From: JBJEFI01 sp051873875
Lineage (GTDB): Bacteria > Bacillota > Bacilli > Bacillales > Bacillaceae_G
Reading direction: 5' to 3'
DNA: 60,116 bases
Assembly (NCBI GenBank): GCA_051873875.1
Contig: JBJEFI010000040.1
Location: 1 to 60,116, forward strand
In this document: positions 25,901-34,381 of the stretch, one piece after another
Layout: every line of letters starts with the position of its first letter
Numbering within the stretch: position 1 is the stretch's first letter
Notes under the pieces: generated by a model
The model's input: only the letters and a program-made list of their open reading frames with translations
Told to the model about the DNA's origin: nothing
The model's database searches: none
Position numbers and translations under genes: made by a program

Positions 25901-26485
25901 ATGTCTAATTTAAAGGATTTAATTGTAACGGTGATGCAACTTTTTACAATTGACAATAAAAATCAATCAAAACGAGGATGCAAAAAGACACAAGTAACAA
26001 AGCAATCAAATATACCACTACATATTTTAAATCAATTAAAAAGTGCTGAACAAGAAGTAATGAAATTAGAAAATCGAATAGATGTTTTACCAAGGGAACA
26101 ACAATATATTGTTCGTAAAATTCATCATTTATGTCAACAATTGATAGAACTTGTGTATGTCTGTCCTTCGAGTTATACCCATATTAGAGAATTTTTTAAT
26201 GGTTACTTACAATCACTTGCTGAGGTAGTACAAGAGTTTGCTTATTTATCCAATCAACAAAATTATAGCGAGGAATTAGGACGGAAAATGGATGTTTGTT
26301 TTAGTTCTTTACATGAAACATATCGTCATTTAGTAGGAATTTTTAATCAAGGACTTTTATTAGAAACAGAAGAGCTCTATCAAAAAATCAATCAATTAAA
26401 TACGTTAATGAAGGAAGATATTACGAAAAAAGGGATGGTTATTTTTTTAGAAGAAGGGAAAAAACAACATTTAATAAAAAGATAA
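25901..26485 (+). CDS. XpaC-like helical protein
   Basis: 194-residue, highly helical, basic protein with no membrane segment. The pattern of an I-x3-I-H-L-C-Q-Q-L-I helix, a YVCPSSYTHIREFFNGYLQSLAEVVQEFAYL core and a final LLLETEELYQKINQLNTLMKED resembles the C-terminal domain of XpaC (5-bromo-4-chloroindolyl phosphate hydrolysis) proteins, which also have a P-x7-F-x2-YL motif. The molecular role of XpaC is not established. Strong AAAGGAGGGA before ATG. It is convergent with sspP and shares a terminator with it. Confidence 0.55.
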   Translation: MSNLKDLIVTVMQLFTIDNKNQSKRGCKKTQVTKQSNIPLHILNQLKSAEQEVMKLENRIDVLPREQQYIVRKIHHLCQQLIELVYVCPSSYTHIREFFNGYLQSLAEVVQEFAYLSNQQNYSEELGRKMDVCFSSLHETYRHLVGIFNQGLLLETEELYQKINQLNTLMKEDITKKGMVIFLEEGKKQHLIKR

Positions 26486-26487
26486 TT

Positions 26488-26514
26488 AAAAAGCTGCCAC
26501 TTGGCAGCTTTTTA
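26488..26514. terminator. Shared terminator between xpaC-like gene and sspP
   Basis: Perfect stem AAAAAGCTGCC/GGCAGCTTTTT with an ACTT loop. Confidence 0.88.
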
Positions 26515-26655
26515 AAGGTCATGGTGAGAGTGATTTTTTTGACGAGTATGTTTTCTATTTTTTACTTTATGAGAGCCACTCAATGGTTTTGGTTGTCCAC
26601 TTTCATGATCAACTGGCGAATTTCTTCTATTATTTTTACTTGTATTCTTTTCCAT
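26512..26655 (-). CDS. sspP: Small acid-soluble spore protein P
   Basis: 47-residue SspP. The run MEKNTSKNNR, then GQPKPLSGSHKVKNRKHTRQK and a His/Ser-rich tail match the minor spore protein SspP of B. subtilis almost throughout. It is made in the forespore and is a minor DNA/spore-core component. Its position just before acnA, transcribed away from it, agrees with the B. subtilis sspP region; the sspO gene found there is not visible here. A GGAGGG site and a forespore-type promoter lie upstream. Confidence 0.92.
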   Translation of the reverse strand: MEKNTSKNNRRNSPVDHESGQPKPLSGSHKVKNRKHTRQKNHSHHDL

Positions 26656-26676
26656 CTTTATCCCTCCTCGTTATAT

Positions 26677-26707
26677 TAGCGTGCATATTTCATTTATAAT
26701 TTATACA
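26677..26707 (-). promoter_or_regulatory. Sigma-G-type promoter for sspP
   Basis: Read on the reverse strand: TGTATA (26707-26702), 18-nt spacer, CACGCTA (26683-26677), close to the sigma-G pattern TGnATA / CATnnTA, 22 nt before the sspP start codon. Confidence 0.5.
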
Positions 26708-26833
26708 AGAAAAATATATTGAATACGGATTCATCATAATAATTTACTATTCATAATAAAATGGTATAATATAGTTTTGTAAGGGTCTGAATTTTTACAA
26801 AATTCACTGATCAGGATAGAAGGGGGATTATCA

Positions 26834-29560
26834 ATGGGAACTTATGATGTATTTCATACGCGTTCATCTTTTGAATTAGATGGGAAAAAATATCATTATT
26901 ACAGATTAAAAGCACTTGAAGACCAAGGTGTAGGTAATATTTCTAAATTACCATACTCTGTTAAAGTATTATTAGAATCTGTATTACGCCAAGTTGATGG
27001 ACGGGTAATTACAAAAGAGCATGTTGAAAATTTAGCAAAATGGGGAACAAACGATGTAAAAGAGGTCGATGTTCCATTTAAACCTTCACGCGTTATTTTA
27101 CAAGATTTTACTGGAGTACCAGCTGTTGTTGACTTAGCTTCTTTAAGAAAAGCAATGGCAGATTTAGGTGGAGATCCAGATAAAATTAATCCAGAAATTC
27201 CTGTTGATTTAGTTATCGACCACTCTGTTCAAGTAGATAAAGCAGGTACAGTCGATGCTCTTCAATATAATATGGATTTAGAGTTCCAACGAAACGAAGA
27301 ACGTTATGAGTTTTTAAGTTGGGCTCAAAAAGCATTTGATAATTATCGTGCTGTTCCACCGGCAACTGGGATTGTTCACCAAGTAAACTTAGAATATTTA
27401 GCTAACGTTGTTCATGCTTTAAAATTAGATAATGGAGAATATATTGCATTTCCTGATTCCCTTGTGGGAACAGATTCTCATACAACAATGATTAATGGGA
27501 TTGGTGTATTAGGATGGGGTGTTGGTGGTATCGAGGCAGAAGCTGGTATGCTTGGACAACCATCTTATTTCCCTGTGCCTGAAGTTATAGGCGTTAAGCT
27601 AGTAGGAAAATTACCAAGTGGTGCTACAGCAACAGATGTAGCTTTAAAAGTAACACAAGTACTTCGTCAAAAAGGTGTTGTAAACAAATTTGTTGAATTC
27701 TTTGGTCCTGGTCTAAAAGATATGCCATTAGCAGATCGTGCAACAATCGCTAATATGGCCCCAGAATACGGAGCAACATGTGGTTTCTTCCCTGTAGATG
27801 ATGAAGCTTTAAATTATTTACGTTTAACAGGGCGTTCAGAAGAACAAGTACAATTAGTTGAAGCGTATTGTAAAGCAAATAATTTATTCTATACACCAGA
27901 TAGCGAAGATCCAATTTTTACAGATTTAGTAGAATTGGATTTATCACAGGTTGAAACAAATTTATCTGGTCCTAAACGTCCTCAAGACTTAATTCCTTTA
28001 TCAAAAATGAAAGAGGAATTTGTAAACGCAGTAAAAGCGCCAGTAGGAAATCAAGGCTTTGGCTTAACTGATGAAGTATTAGAAAAAGAAGCTACTATTA
28101 CACTAGCAGACGGTACTGATACAACAATGAAAACTGGTGCAGTAACAATCGCTGCTATTACAAGTTGTACAAACACATCTAATCCATATGTTATGTTGGG
28201 TGCAGGACTAGTTGCGAAAAAAGCTGTAGAAAAAGGATTAACTGTACCTTCTTATGTGAAAACATCATTAGCACCTGGTTCTAAGGTAGTAACAAGCTAC
28301 TTAGAAGACTCTGGATTATTACCATATCTTGAAAAAATCGGTTTCAATGTAGTTGGTTACGGATGTACAACATGTATTGGGAACTCAGGTCCTTTAGCAG
28401 ATGAAATTGAAGAAGGAATTGCAAAAAATGACTTATTAGTTTCTGCTGTATTGTCAGGGAACCGAAATTTTGAAGGACGTATTCATCCGTTAGTAAAAGC
28501 TAACTACCTTGCTTCACCGCCATTAGTTGTTGCTTATGCATTAGCTGGTAATGTTCAAATCGATTTACTTAATGATCCAATTGGTGTAGATAAAGAGGGT
28601 AATACAGTTTACTTTAAAGATATTTGGCCAACAACAGCTGAAATGCAAGAAGTTGTATCTCAATTTGTAACGCCAGAATTATATACAGAAGAATATAAAC
28701 ACGTATTTGATAGCAACGAGCGTTGGAATGAAATCAAAACAACAGATGATGCTTTATATAAATGGGATTTAGAATCAACATATATTCAAAATCCACCATT
28801 CTTTGAAGGGTTAACACCAGAGCCAGGAAAAGTACAACCATTAAATAATTTACGTGCTATCGCAAAATTTGGTGATTCTGTAACAACAGACCATATTTCT
28901 CCAGCAGGTTCAATTGGTAAAAATACACCAGCAGGTTTATTCTTACAATCAAAAGGTATTAAACCTGTGGACTTTAATTCATACGGTTCTCGCCGTGGTA
29001 ACCATGAAGTAATGATGCGTGGTACATTTGCCAATATTCGTATTAAAAACCAAGTAGCACCAGGAACAGAAGGTGGTTGGACAACATATTGGCCAACTGG
29101 TGAAGTGATGAGTATTTATGATGCTGCAATGAAATATAAACAAGATGGTACTGGTTTAGTTGTTTTAGCAGGTAAAGACTATGGTATGGGAAGTTCTCGT
29201 GACTGGGCAGCCAAAGGTACAAATTTACTTGGAATTAAAACAGTTATCGCTGAAAGCTTTGAACGTATCCACCGTAGTAATTTAGTGTTAATGGGTGTAT
29301 TACCATTGCAATTTAAAAATGGTGAAAATCCAGAAACATATCAATTAACTGGAAAAGAAACATTTGAAGTTCATGTTGATGAAAGTGTAAAACCACGTGA
29401 TTTAGTAACTGTAGTAGCGACTGACGAAGAAGGAAATCGTAAAGAATTTGAAGTGGTTGCTCGTTTTGATAGTGAAGTAGAAATTGACTACTATCGCCAT
29501 GGTGGTATTTTACAAATGGTACTTCGTGAAAAATTAAAAGAATCAAGAGTAGCAAATTAA
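26834..29560 (+). CDS. acnA: Aconitate hydratase AcnA
   Basis: 908-residue aconitase of the AcnA/IRP type, full length. The [4Fe-4S] cysteines are in SCTNTSNPY (about 440) and GYGCTTCIGNSGP (about 505-517); the swivelling domain has YGSRRGNHEVMMRGTF and GMGSSRDWAAKGTNLLG. It interconverts citrate and isocitrate in the TCA cycle and, when it loses its cluster, may bind RNA as B. subtilis CitB does. AAGGGGG precedes the ATG, and TATAAT near 26767 marks the likely promoter. Downstream order (thioredoxin, ssp, thioesterase, plsY) matches the citB region of Bacillus. Confidence 0.97.
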   Translation: MGTYDVFHTRSSFELDGKKYHYYRLKALEDQGVGNISKLPYSVKVLLESVLRQVDGRVITKEHVENLAKWGTNDVKEVDVPFKPSRVILQDFTGVPAVVDLASLRKAMADLGGDPDKINPEIPVDLVIDHSVQVDKAGTVDALQYNMDLEFQRNEERYEFLSWAQKAFDNYRAVPPATGIVHQVNLEYLANVVHALKLDNGEYIAFPDSLVGTDSHTTMINGIGVLGWGVGGIEAEAGMLGQPSYFPVPEVIGVKLVGKLPSGATATDVALKVTQVLRQKGVVNKFVEFFGPGLKDMPLADRATIANMAPEYGATCGFFPVDDEALNYLRLTGRSEEQVQLVEAYCKANNLFYTPDSEDPIFTDLVELDLSQVETNLSGPKRPQDLIPLSKMKEEFVNAVKAPVGNQGFGLTDEVLEKEATITLADGTDTTMKTGAVTIAAITSCTNTSNPYVMLGAGLVAKKAVEKGLTVPSYVKTSLAPGSKVVTSYLEDSGLLPYLEKIGFNVVGYGCTTCIGNSGPLADEIEEGIAKNDLLVSAVLSGNRNFEGRIHPLVKANYLASPPLVVAYALAGNVQIDLLNDPIGVDKEGNTVYFKDIWPTTAEMQEVVSQFVTPELYTEEYKHVFDSNERWNEIKTTDDALYKWDLESTYIQNPPFFEGLTPEPGKVQPLNNLRAIAKFGDSVTTDHISPAGSIGKNTPAGLFLQSKGIKPVDFNSYGSRRGNHEVMMRGTFANIRIKNQVAPGTEGGWTTYWPTGEVMSIYDAAMKYKQDGTGLVVLAGKDYGMGSSRDWAAKGTNLLGIKTVIAESFERIHRSNLVLMGVLPLQFKNGENPETYQLTGKETFEVHVDESVKPRDLVTVVATDEEGNRKEFEVVARFDSEVEIDYYRHGGILQMVLREKLKESRVAN

Positions 29561-29579
29561 TTAATTTAATTAAAGTAGA

Positions 29580-29616
29580 AAATAGATCGGTTCAATGAGA
29601 ATTGGTCTATTTTTTA
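29580..29616 (+). terminator. Intrinsic terminator after acnA
   Basis: AAATAGATCGGTTC pairs with GAATTGGTCTATTT through three G-U pairs, then six T. Confidence 0.75.
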
Positions 29617-29736
29617 TGCAAAAATAATTTCATTTACCATATGAATTTTATCATTTTTAAAAATAAATAAAATATGATTAAATAAGAAATAGAATGAGAA
29701 ATTTATTTAAAATACAAACAAAAAGGATGGTACTAT

Positions 29737-30294
29737 ATGATACGAAAAATTGCAATAGCCACATTGCTATTAGTGATGATAGGATATGCATTTTATAGTG
29801 CATATGAAAAAAGGCAAGAAAAAATTGTGCTGGAAAAAATACAACAAGAGCAAAAAGCAGACGCATCCACTTATGGGTTAAAAAAAAATAATCAAGCACC
29901 AGACTTTCGCTTAACAACAATAGATGGACAAGAAATAGTACTATCGTCATTAAAAGAAAACACTGTCATTGTTAATTTTTGGGCTACTTGGTGTCCACCT
30001 TGTAGAGAAGAAATTCCAGATTTAGTAGCGTTTCAACAAGAATTACCTAAAGACGTTAAATTAATAAGTATTAATCTTACACACGCTGAACGAACAGATT
30101 TAGAAGGCATAGAAAACTATATGAGTGAATTAGAAATTAATTATCCTGTCTTATTAGACCCAAAGGGAAAAGTAACAGATCAATATCAGGTTATTTCTAT
30201 TCCAACGACCTACATTATTAATAAAAAAGGGTTAATAAAAAATAAGCACATTGGCCCATTAACAAAGGAACAACTAATTGAAATGGTTAAGTAA
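29737..30294 (+). CDS. ResA/TlpA-type membrane thioredoxin (YneN-like)
   Basis: 185 residues. An N-terminal signal-anchor (about 5-22) puts the thioredoxin domain outside the cell. FWATWCPPCREEIPDL (about 86-101) holds the WCPPC redox centre, and SIPTTYIINKKG (about 152) the cis-proline. The family reduces specific extracytoplasmic disulfides, as ResA does for apocytochrome c and StoA for spore cortex enzymes. Position after aconitase fits B. subtilis yneN. AAAAGGATGG supports the start. No ccdA is nearby to supply electrons. Confidence 0.88.
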   Translation: MIRKIAIATLLLVMIGYAFYSAYEKRQEKIVLEKIQQEQKADASTYGLKKNNQAPDFRLTTIDGQEIVLSSLKENTVIVNFWATWCPPCREEIPDLVAFQQELPKDVKLISINLTHAERTDLEGIENYMSELEINYPVLLDPKGKVTDQYQVISIPTTYIINKKGLIKNKHIGPLTKEQLIEMVK

Positions 30295-30379
30295 TAAAAA
30301 GATTTTTGGCTTTCTAAAATTATAAATTTTCTATTTTTTGCGCATACTTTAAGTATAAATATTAAAGGGGCTGAAAATA

Positions 30380-30514
30380 GTGAGAAAATCAAAACGAAAA
30401 TCTTTACAAGAATTAATTTTGGAAAATAAAATGAAAATATTACAAGATCGAGAAGCCATTATCTCGATAGAAGATAGGCTTGAAGAGCGATTAGAAAAAA
30501 GAATGTTAAAATAA
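30380..30514 (+). CDS. FbpB family small basic protein
   Basis: 44 residues from a GTG start, AAAGGGG 9 nt upstream: RKSKRKSLQELILENKMKIL then a helical acidic-basic tail DRLEERLEKRMLK. This matches the Fur-regulated basic protein B family, whose B. subtilis member assists the FsrA small RNA in iron sparing. No obvious Fur box lies upstream, so iron control is not shown. Similar small basic proteins occur elsewhere in Bacillus genomes, so the exact paralogue is uncertain. Confidence 0.65.
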   Translation: MRKSKRKSLQELILENKMKILQDREAIISIEDRLEERLEKRMLK

Positions 30515-30579
30515 AGCCAGTAATGTATACATAAAATGCTTTCTATTACTTAGACTAAAAGTGTTAGGAGGCGATTTTA

Positions 30580-30607
30580 ATGGGAAATCCAAAGAAATTT
30601 AGTAAAC
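30580..30607 (+). CDS. sspN: Small acid-soluble spore protein N, 5' end only
   Basis: Starts behind TAGGAGGCG and encodes MGNPKKFSK before the N gap, the opening of SspN. In B. subtilis sspN is followed by tlp, then the thioesterase gene; the gap here sits exactly between this start and the thioesterase, so the rest of sspN and probably tlp are hidden in it. Confidence 0.7.
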
Positions 30608-30707
30608 NNNNNNNNNNNNNNNNNNNNNNNNNNNNNNNNNNNNNNNNNNNNNNNNNNNNNNNNNNNNNNNNNNNNNNNNNNNNNNNNNNNNNNNNNNNNN
30701 NNNNNNN
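30608..30707. other. Assembly gap (100 N)
   Basis: 100 N placeholder. The remaining part of sspN alone would need about 100 nt and tlp over 200 nt more, so the true gap is probably longer. Confidence 0.95.
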
Positions 30708-31133
30708 ATGTTTATATCAAAAAAAGAAATCGAAGTAAGATATGCAGAAACAGATCAAATGGGTGTTGTTTATCATGGAAATTATATTCCTTGGATGGAA
30801 TTAGGTAGAATTCAATTTATGAAAGACTTAGGTCTTTCGTATGTAGAAATGGAGAATGAAGGGGTACTTTCTCCTGTTTTAAATATAAATGTAGACTACA
30901 AAAAGCCAGCAAAATATGGTGACGAAATAACCGTTTATACATCACTAAAAGAATATAATGGTTTTAAAGTAGTTTATGCTTATGAAATTCGAAATCAAGA
31001 TAATGAGTTATGTACAATCGCTACTTCTTCTCATGTTTGTGTCGATAAGCAAACATTTAAACCAATTATTTTTAAACGTAATTTTCCACAGTGGCATCAA
31101 TTATATGTTCAAGCAATGAAAAAAGACTTCTAA
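30708..31133 (+). CDS. Acyl-CoA thioesterase, YneP-like hotdog protein
   Basis: 141-residue 4HBT-type hotdog thioesterase. VRYAETDQMGVVYHGNYIPWMELGR (about 9-33) contains the catalytic Asp and the active-site helix; NVDYKKPAKYGDEITVYT and the final FKRNFPQWHQ are typical of YbgC/YneP. It hydrolyses acyl-CoA thioesters, chain-length preference unknown. The ATG directly follows the N gap, so its ribosome site is not visible, but the start residues fit the family. Position between sspN and plsY agrees with yneP. Confidence 0.85.
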   Translation: MFISKKEIEVRYAETDQMGVVYHGNYIPWMELGRIQFMKDLGLSYVEMENEGVLSPVLNINVDYKKPAKYGDEITVYTSLKEYNGFKVVYAYEIRNQDNELCTIATSSHVCVDKQTFKPIIFKRNFPQWHQLYVQAMKKDF

Positions 31134-31150
31134 ATTAAGAAGTCTTTTTT
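31121..31150. terminator. Bidirectional terminator between thioesterase gene and plsY
   Basis: Perfect stem AAAAGACTTCT/AGAAGTCTTTT; the last codons of both convergent genes lie in it. Confidence 0.85.
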
Positions 31151-31737
31151 CGTTTAAAATTAACTTTTGGTTCTGTACCATTTAATATGCGTCTTATATT
31201 AGCCCGATGACGAATAATAATAAACAAAGCAATTCCTACTGTCATAATTGTAAATAGTGTATCTCCACCTTTTATAAAGAAAGAGGAAATTGCACCAGCT
31301 ACAGCAATAACAATAGATGATAGTGATACATAGCGTGTTGTAAATAGTACAATTGCAAATAAAACTAATAAAGATAAGAATAAATAAGGTGCAAAATATA
31401 AAATAATACCTGCTGAAGTTGCAACTGCTTTACCACCACGGAATTTTGCAAAAATAGGATACACATGGCCAATAACGGCAAAAGCACCAGCTATTAATGG
31501 ATGGATATTAACAGCTAGTAAAGCTGGTAAAGCTGCTGCTAGTGTTCCCTTTAAAATATCCATAAATGTAACTATAAATCCTGCTTTTGCACCAAGTGTA
31601 CGAAAAGTGTTTGTTGCTCCTAAGTTTCCACTACCATGTTTGCGTATATCAATTCCATAAAAACCTTTTCCAATAATAAGAGCTGATGGGATGGAACCTA
31701 ATAAATAACTTAGAATTAAAACGGTAATAATCATCAT
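31135..31737 (-). CDS. plsY: Glycerol-3-phosphate acyltransferase PlsY
   Basis: 200-residue integral membrane acyltransferase with five to six hydrophobic helices. The three PlsY motifs are present: GSIPSALIIGK with IRKHGSGNLGATNTFRTLG, FRGGKAVATSAGI, and the final RHRANIRRILNGTEPK. It acylates glycerol 3-phosphate at position 1 with acyl phosphate, the first step of phospholipid synthesis. The start at 31737 follows AAGGAG by 8 nt on the reverse strand; the longer frame begins upstream of that site. Transcribed away from nrdD. Confidence 0.95.
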   Translation of the reverse strand: MMIITVLILSYLLGSIPSALIIGKGFYGIDIRKHGSGNLGATNTFRTLGAKAGFIVTFMDILKGTLAAALPALLAVNIHPLIAGAFAVIGHVYPIFAKFRGGKAVATSAGIILYFAPYLFLSLLVLFAIVLFTTRYVSLSSIVIAVAGAISSFFIKGGDTLFTIMTVGIALFIIIRHRANIRRILNGTEPKVNFKRKKTS

Positions 31738-31914
31738 TGTATGTACTCCTTGCCTGTTTTTCATTTTATATTGTATCATATAAAATTCTTTCTCAATAGA
31801 CGTATTTTTCTACTAAAGGTAATCATATCTTGTCAAAAATTTGTAAGAATTTTGGGTATATCAATACATAGATTTTCTAAATTAGATGTTATATACTTAA
31901 CAAAAATAAATAAA

Positions 31915-31930
31915 AATCTATATAATGTGT
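31915..31930 (+). promoter_or_regulatory. NrdR box 1
   Basis: AATCTATATAATGTGT matches 13 of 16 positions of the NrdR consensus and contains a TATAAT -10-like core. Its start is 32 nt from box 2, about three helical turns. Confidence 0.65.
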
Positions 31931-31946
31931 TTTTAGTTATTGGATA

Positions 31947-31962
31947 AAACAATATATAGTGT
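31947..31962 (+). promoter_or_regulatory. NrdR box 2
   Basis: AAACAATATATAGTGT matches 15 of 16 positions of the NrdR consensus and lies 16 nt before the nrdD start codon. Paired boxes at this spacing are the usual arrangement for repression of nrd operons. Confidence 0.75.
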
Positions 31963-31978
31963 TTTTGGGGGAATATAT

Positions 31979-33847
31979 ATGCAGTACACATTAGAACGGG
32001 AAAAAGAATATCAATTGTTATTACAATCTTTTCATGAAATCGTACAAGTAGATAATCAAGATTTATTACAAGAAAACGCAAATGTAGATGGTAGATCGCC
32101 AATGGGATTATTGGGTAAATTCGGCTCAGAAAGTGCGAAATTTTATGCAAGAGAATATTTATTAGATAAAGAAGTAGTAAAAGCAATAGATGATAATGTT
32201 GTCTATCCACATGATTTAGATTTTTATCCAACAGGTACGACAACATGTAGTCAAATTCCACTAGCTAAAATATTAAAAAATGGATTTAATACAGGACATG
32301 GGCATATGCGTGAACCACAGGATATAAAATCTGCTATGGCATTGTCTAGTATTATCTTACAAGCAAATCAAAATATGCAACATGGTGGTCAAGCATTTCC
32401 TATGTTTGATTATGATTTAGCTCCATATGTAACAAAAACATATATTAAAAATAAAAAATTTCTTAAATCTCTAGATGTTTTAAACGAGGAGCAGATTGAA
32501 AGTAAAGCTTGGGAAATGACTGAACGAGATGTTTATCAAGCGTGTGAAGCTTTTATTCATAATAGTAATTCCATGCATTCTCGAGGTGGTGGTCAAGTTC
32601 CATTTGTTTCAATTAACTATGGAACAGACACTTCAAAAGAAGGAAGAATACTAATAAAAAATATCTTATTAGCTACACAAGCTGGATTAGGGAACGGAGA
32701 AACACCTATATTTCCTATTCAAATTTTTAAAGTAAAAAAAGGAACAAACTTTGAAAGTAGTGATCCAAACTATGATTTATATCAACTGGCATTAGAAACG
32801 ACAGGAAAACGCCTATTTCCTAACTTTGCATTTGTAGATGCGCCATTTAACTATCAGTACTATAATGGTACGCCTGAAAGTGAGATTTGCTATATGGGGT
32901 GTCGTACAAGAGTAATGGCAAATATTCATGGCGAAGAAAATGCAATTGGACGTGGAAATTTATCGTTTACATCTATTAACTTAGTTAAGATTGCTTTAAC
33001 TAGTTCAACAATTCGTGAATTTTTTAACAAATTAGACACCTATATTGATATTGTGATTAAACAGTTATTAGATCGTTTTGAATTTCAGGCGAAAAAACAA
33101 GCAAGGGATTTTAAATTTTTATATTCTCAAGGTGTATGGAAAAATGGTGAAAAGCTTGCAGATACAGATTATGTTCGTGAAATTATTAAACAAGGAAGTC
33201 TTAGTGCAGGATTTATTGGATTAGCAGAGGCCCTTGTAGCATTAACAGGTAAACATCATGGTGAATCTGCCAAATCACTACAATTAGGCGAACAAATTGT
33301 AAAACATATGCGAAAACGAATGGATGAAGCGACAGATATATATAAATTAAATTTCTCTTTAATTGCAACTCCAGCGGAAGGGTTATCTGGTAAATTTACA
33401 GCAAAAGATAAAAAAGAATTTGGAATTATTGAGGGAGTAACAGATCGTAATTATTATACAAATTCATTCCATGTTCCTGTGTATTATCAAATAAAGGCAA
33501 TTAATAAAATTAAAATTGAAGGCCGTTTTCATCAATATTGTAATGCCGGACATATCACATATGTTGAAATCGATGGAAATGCTTCTAATAATGTAAAAGC
33601 CCTTGATGCACTTGTAAAAGCGATGGCGGAAAATAATATTGGTTATGGATCAATTAATCATCCTGTTGATAGATGTGGTAATTGCGATTATACAGGGTAT
33701 ATTGACAATGAATGTCCAAAATGTGGGATAAAAGATGAAGAACAATTTATTCGTATTCGAAGAATTACTGGCTATCTTGTTGGTGATATGACAAAATGGA
33801 ATAGTGCTAAGCGTTCTGAAGAACATGAGAGGGTAAAACATTGTTAA
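31979..33847 (+). CDS. nrdD: Anaerobic ribonucleoside-triphosphate reductase
   Basis: 622-residue class III ribonucleotide reductase. The C-terminal RITGYLVGD carries the glycyl radical (Gly598), preceded by CGNCDYTGY and CPKCG (zinc-binding cysteines), and the catalytic region CYMGCRTRV lies near residue 310. The N terminus reads LLQENANVDGRSPMG with no ATP-cone ahead of it, so overall activity control by ATP/dATP through a cone is not expected. ATG 31979 follows TTTGGGGG; a TTG at 31940 is less likely. Co-transcribed with nrdG, with two NrdR boxes upstream. It supplies deoxynucleotides without oxygen, implying anaerobic growth. Confidence 0.94.
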   Translation: MQYTLEREKEYQLLLQSFHEIVQVDNQDLLQENANVDGRSPMGLLGKFGSESAKFYAREYLLDKEVVKAIDDNVVYPHDLDFYPTGTTTCSQIPLAKILKNGFNTGHGHMREPQDIKSAMALSSIILQANQNMQHGGQAFPMFDYDLAPYVTKTYIKNKKFLKSLDVLNEEQIESKAWEMTERDVYQACEAFIHNSNSMHSRGGGQVPFVSINYGTDTSKEGRILIKNILLATQAGLGNGETPIFPIQIFKVKKGTNFESSDPNYDLYQLALETTGKRLFPNFAFVDAPFNYQYYNGTPESEICYMGCRTRVMANIHGEENAIGRGNLSFTSINLVKIALTSSTIREFFNKLDTYIDIVIKQLLDRFEFQAKKQARDFKFLYSQGVWKNGEKLADTDYVREIIKQGSLSAGFIGLAEALVALTGKHHGESAKSLQLGEQIVKHMRKRMDEATDIYKLNFSLIATPAEGLSGKFTAKDKKEFGIIEGVTDRNYYTNSFHVPVYYQIKAINKIKIEGRFHQYCNAGHITYVEIDGNASNNVKALDALVKAMAENNIGYGSINHPVDRCGNCDYTGYIDNECPKCGIKDEEQFIRIRRITGYLVGDMTKWNSAKRSEEHERVKHC

Positions 33848-34314
33848 GTGTAATGAACATTCTTCATGATAGTGTTGTAGATGGAGAAGGATTAAGAACA
33901 GTTGTCTTCTTTGCTGGTTGCCCCCATCAATGTATCGGATGTCACAATCAACAATCTTGGAACATAAAGAATGGGACAAAAATGACAATAGAAGATGTTT
34001 TGGAAGAAATAAAAAAGAATAGTTTAACAGATGTTACTTTTTCTGGTGGCGAGCCTTTTATGCAAGCAAAAGAAGTGAAAGAGCTAGCAAAAGAAGTGAA
34101 AAAGTTAAATAAAGATTTATGGATTTATACTGGTTATACCCTTGAATATATTAAAGAATACGGTTCATCTGATATGAAAGAACTTCTAAGTTATGGAGAC
34201 GTATTAGTAGACGGTCTATTCATTCAAGAAGAAAGAGACTTAACACTTCCTTTTCGAGGTAGTCGAAATCAGAGAATTCATTATTTAAATGAAATGAAAA
34301 ATAGTTTATATTAA
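33841..34314 (+). CDS. nrdG: Anaerobic RNR activating protein
   Basis: 157-residue radical SAM activase. C-x3-C-x2-C (CPHQCIGC, about 26-33) binds the [4Fe-4S] cluster, VTFSGGEPFMQ is the SAM-binding GGEP motif (about 63-73). It generates the NrdD glycyl radical. I accept the TTG at 33841: GAGAGGG lies 8 nt upstream and the resulting SVMNILHDSVVDGEGLR is a normal NrdG N terminus. The start overlaps the nrdD end by 7 nt, indicating coupling. Confidence 0.93.
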   Translation: MLSVMNILHDSVVDGEGLRTVVFFAGCPHQCIGCHNQQSWNIKNGTKMTIEDVLEEIKKNSLTDVTFSGGEPFMQAKEVKELAKEVKKLNKDLWIYTGYTLEYIKEYGSSDMKELLSYGDVLVDGLFIQEERDLTLPFRGSRNQRIHYLNEMKNSLY

Positions 34315-34320
34315 TAGAGT

Positions 34321-34352
34321 AAACGCTAGCATGAATTGCTGGCGTTTCTTTA
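34321..34352 (+). terminator. Terminator after nrdDG
   Basis: Stem AAACGCTAGCA/TGCTGGCGTTT with one G-U pair, 5-nt loop, short T-rich tail. Confidence 0.78.
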
Positions 34353-34381
34353 TAAAATAAAGAAAGTTCAAGGTGAAATTT

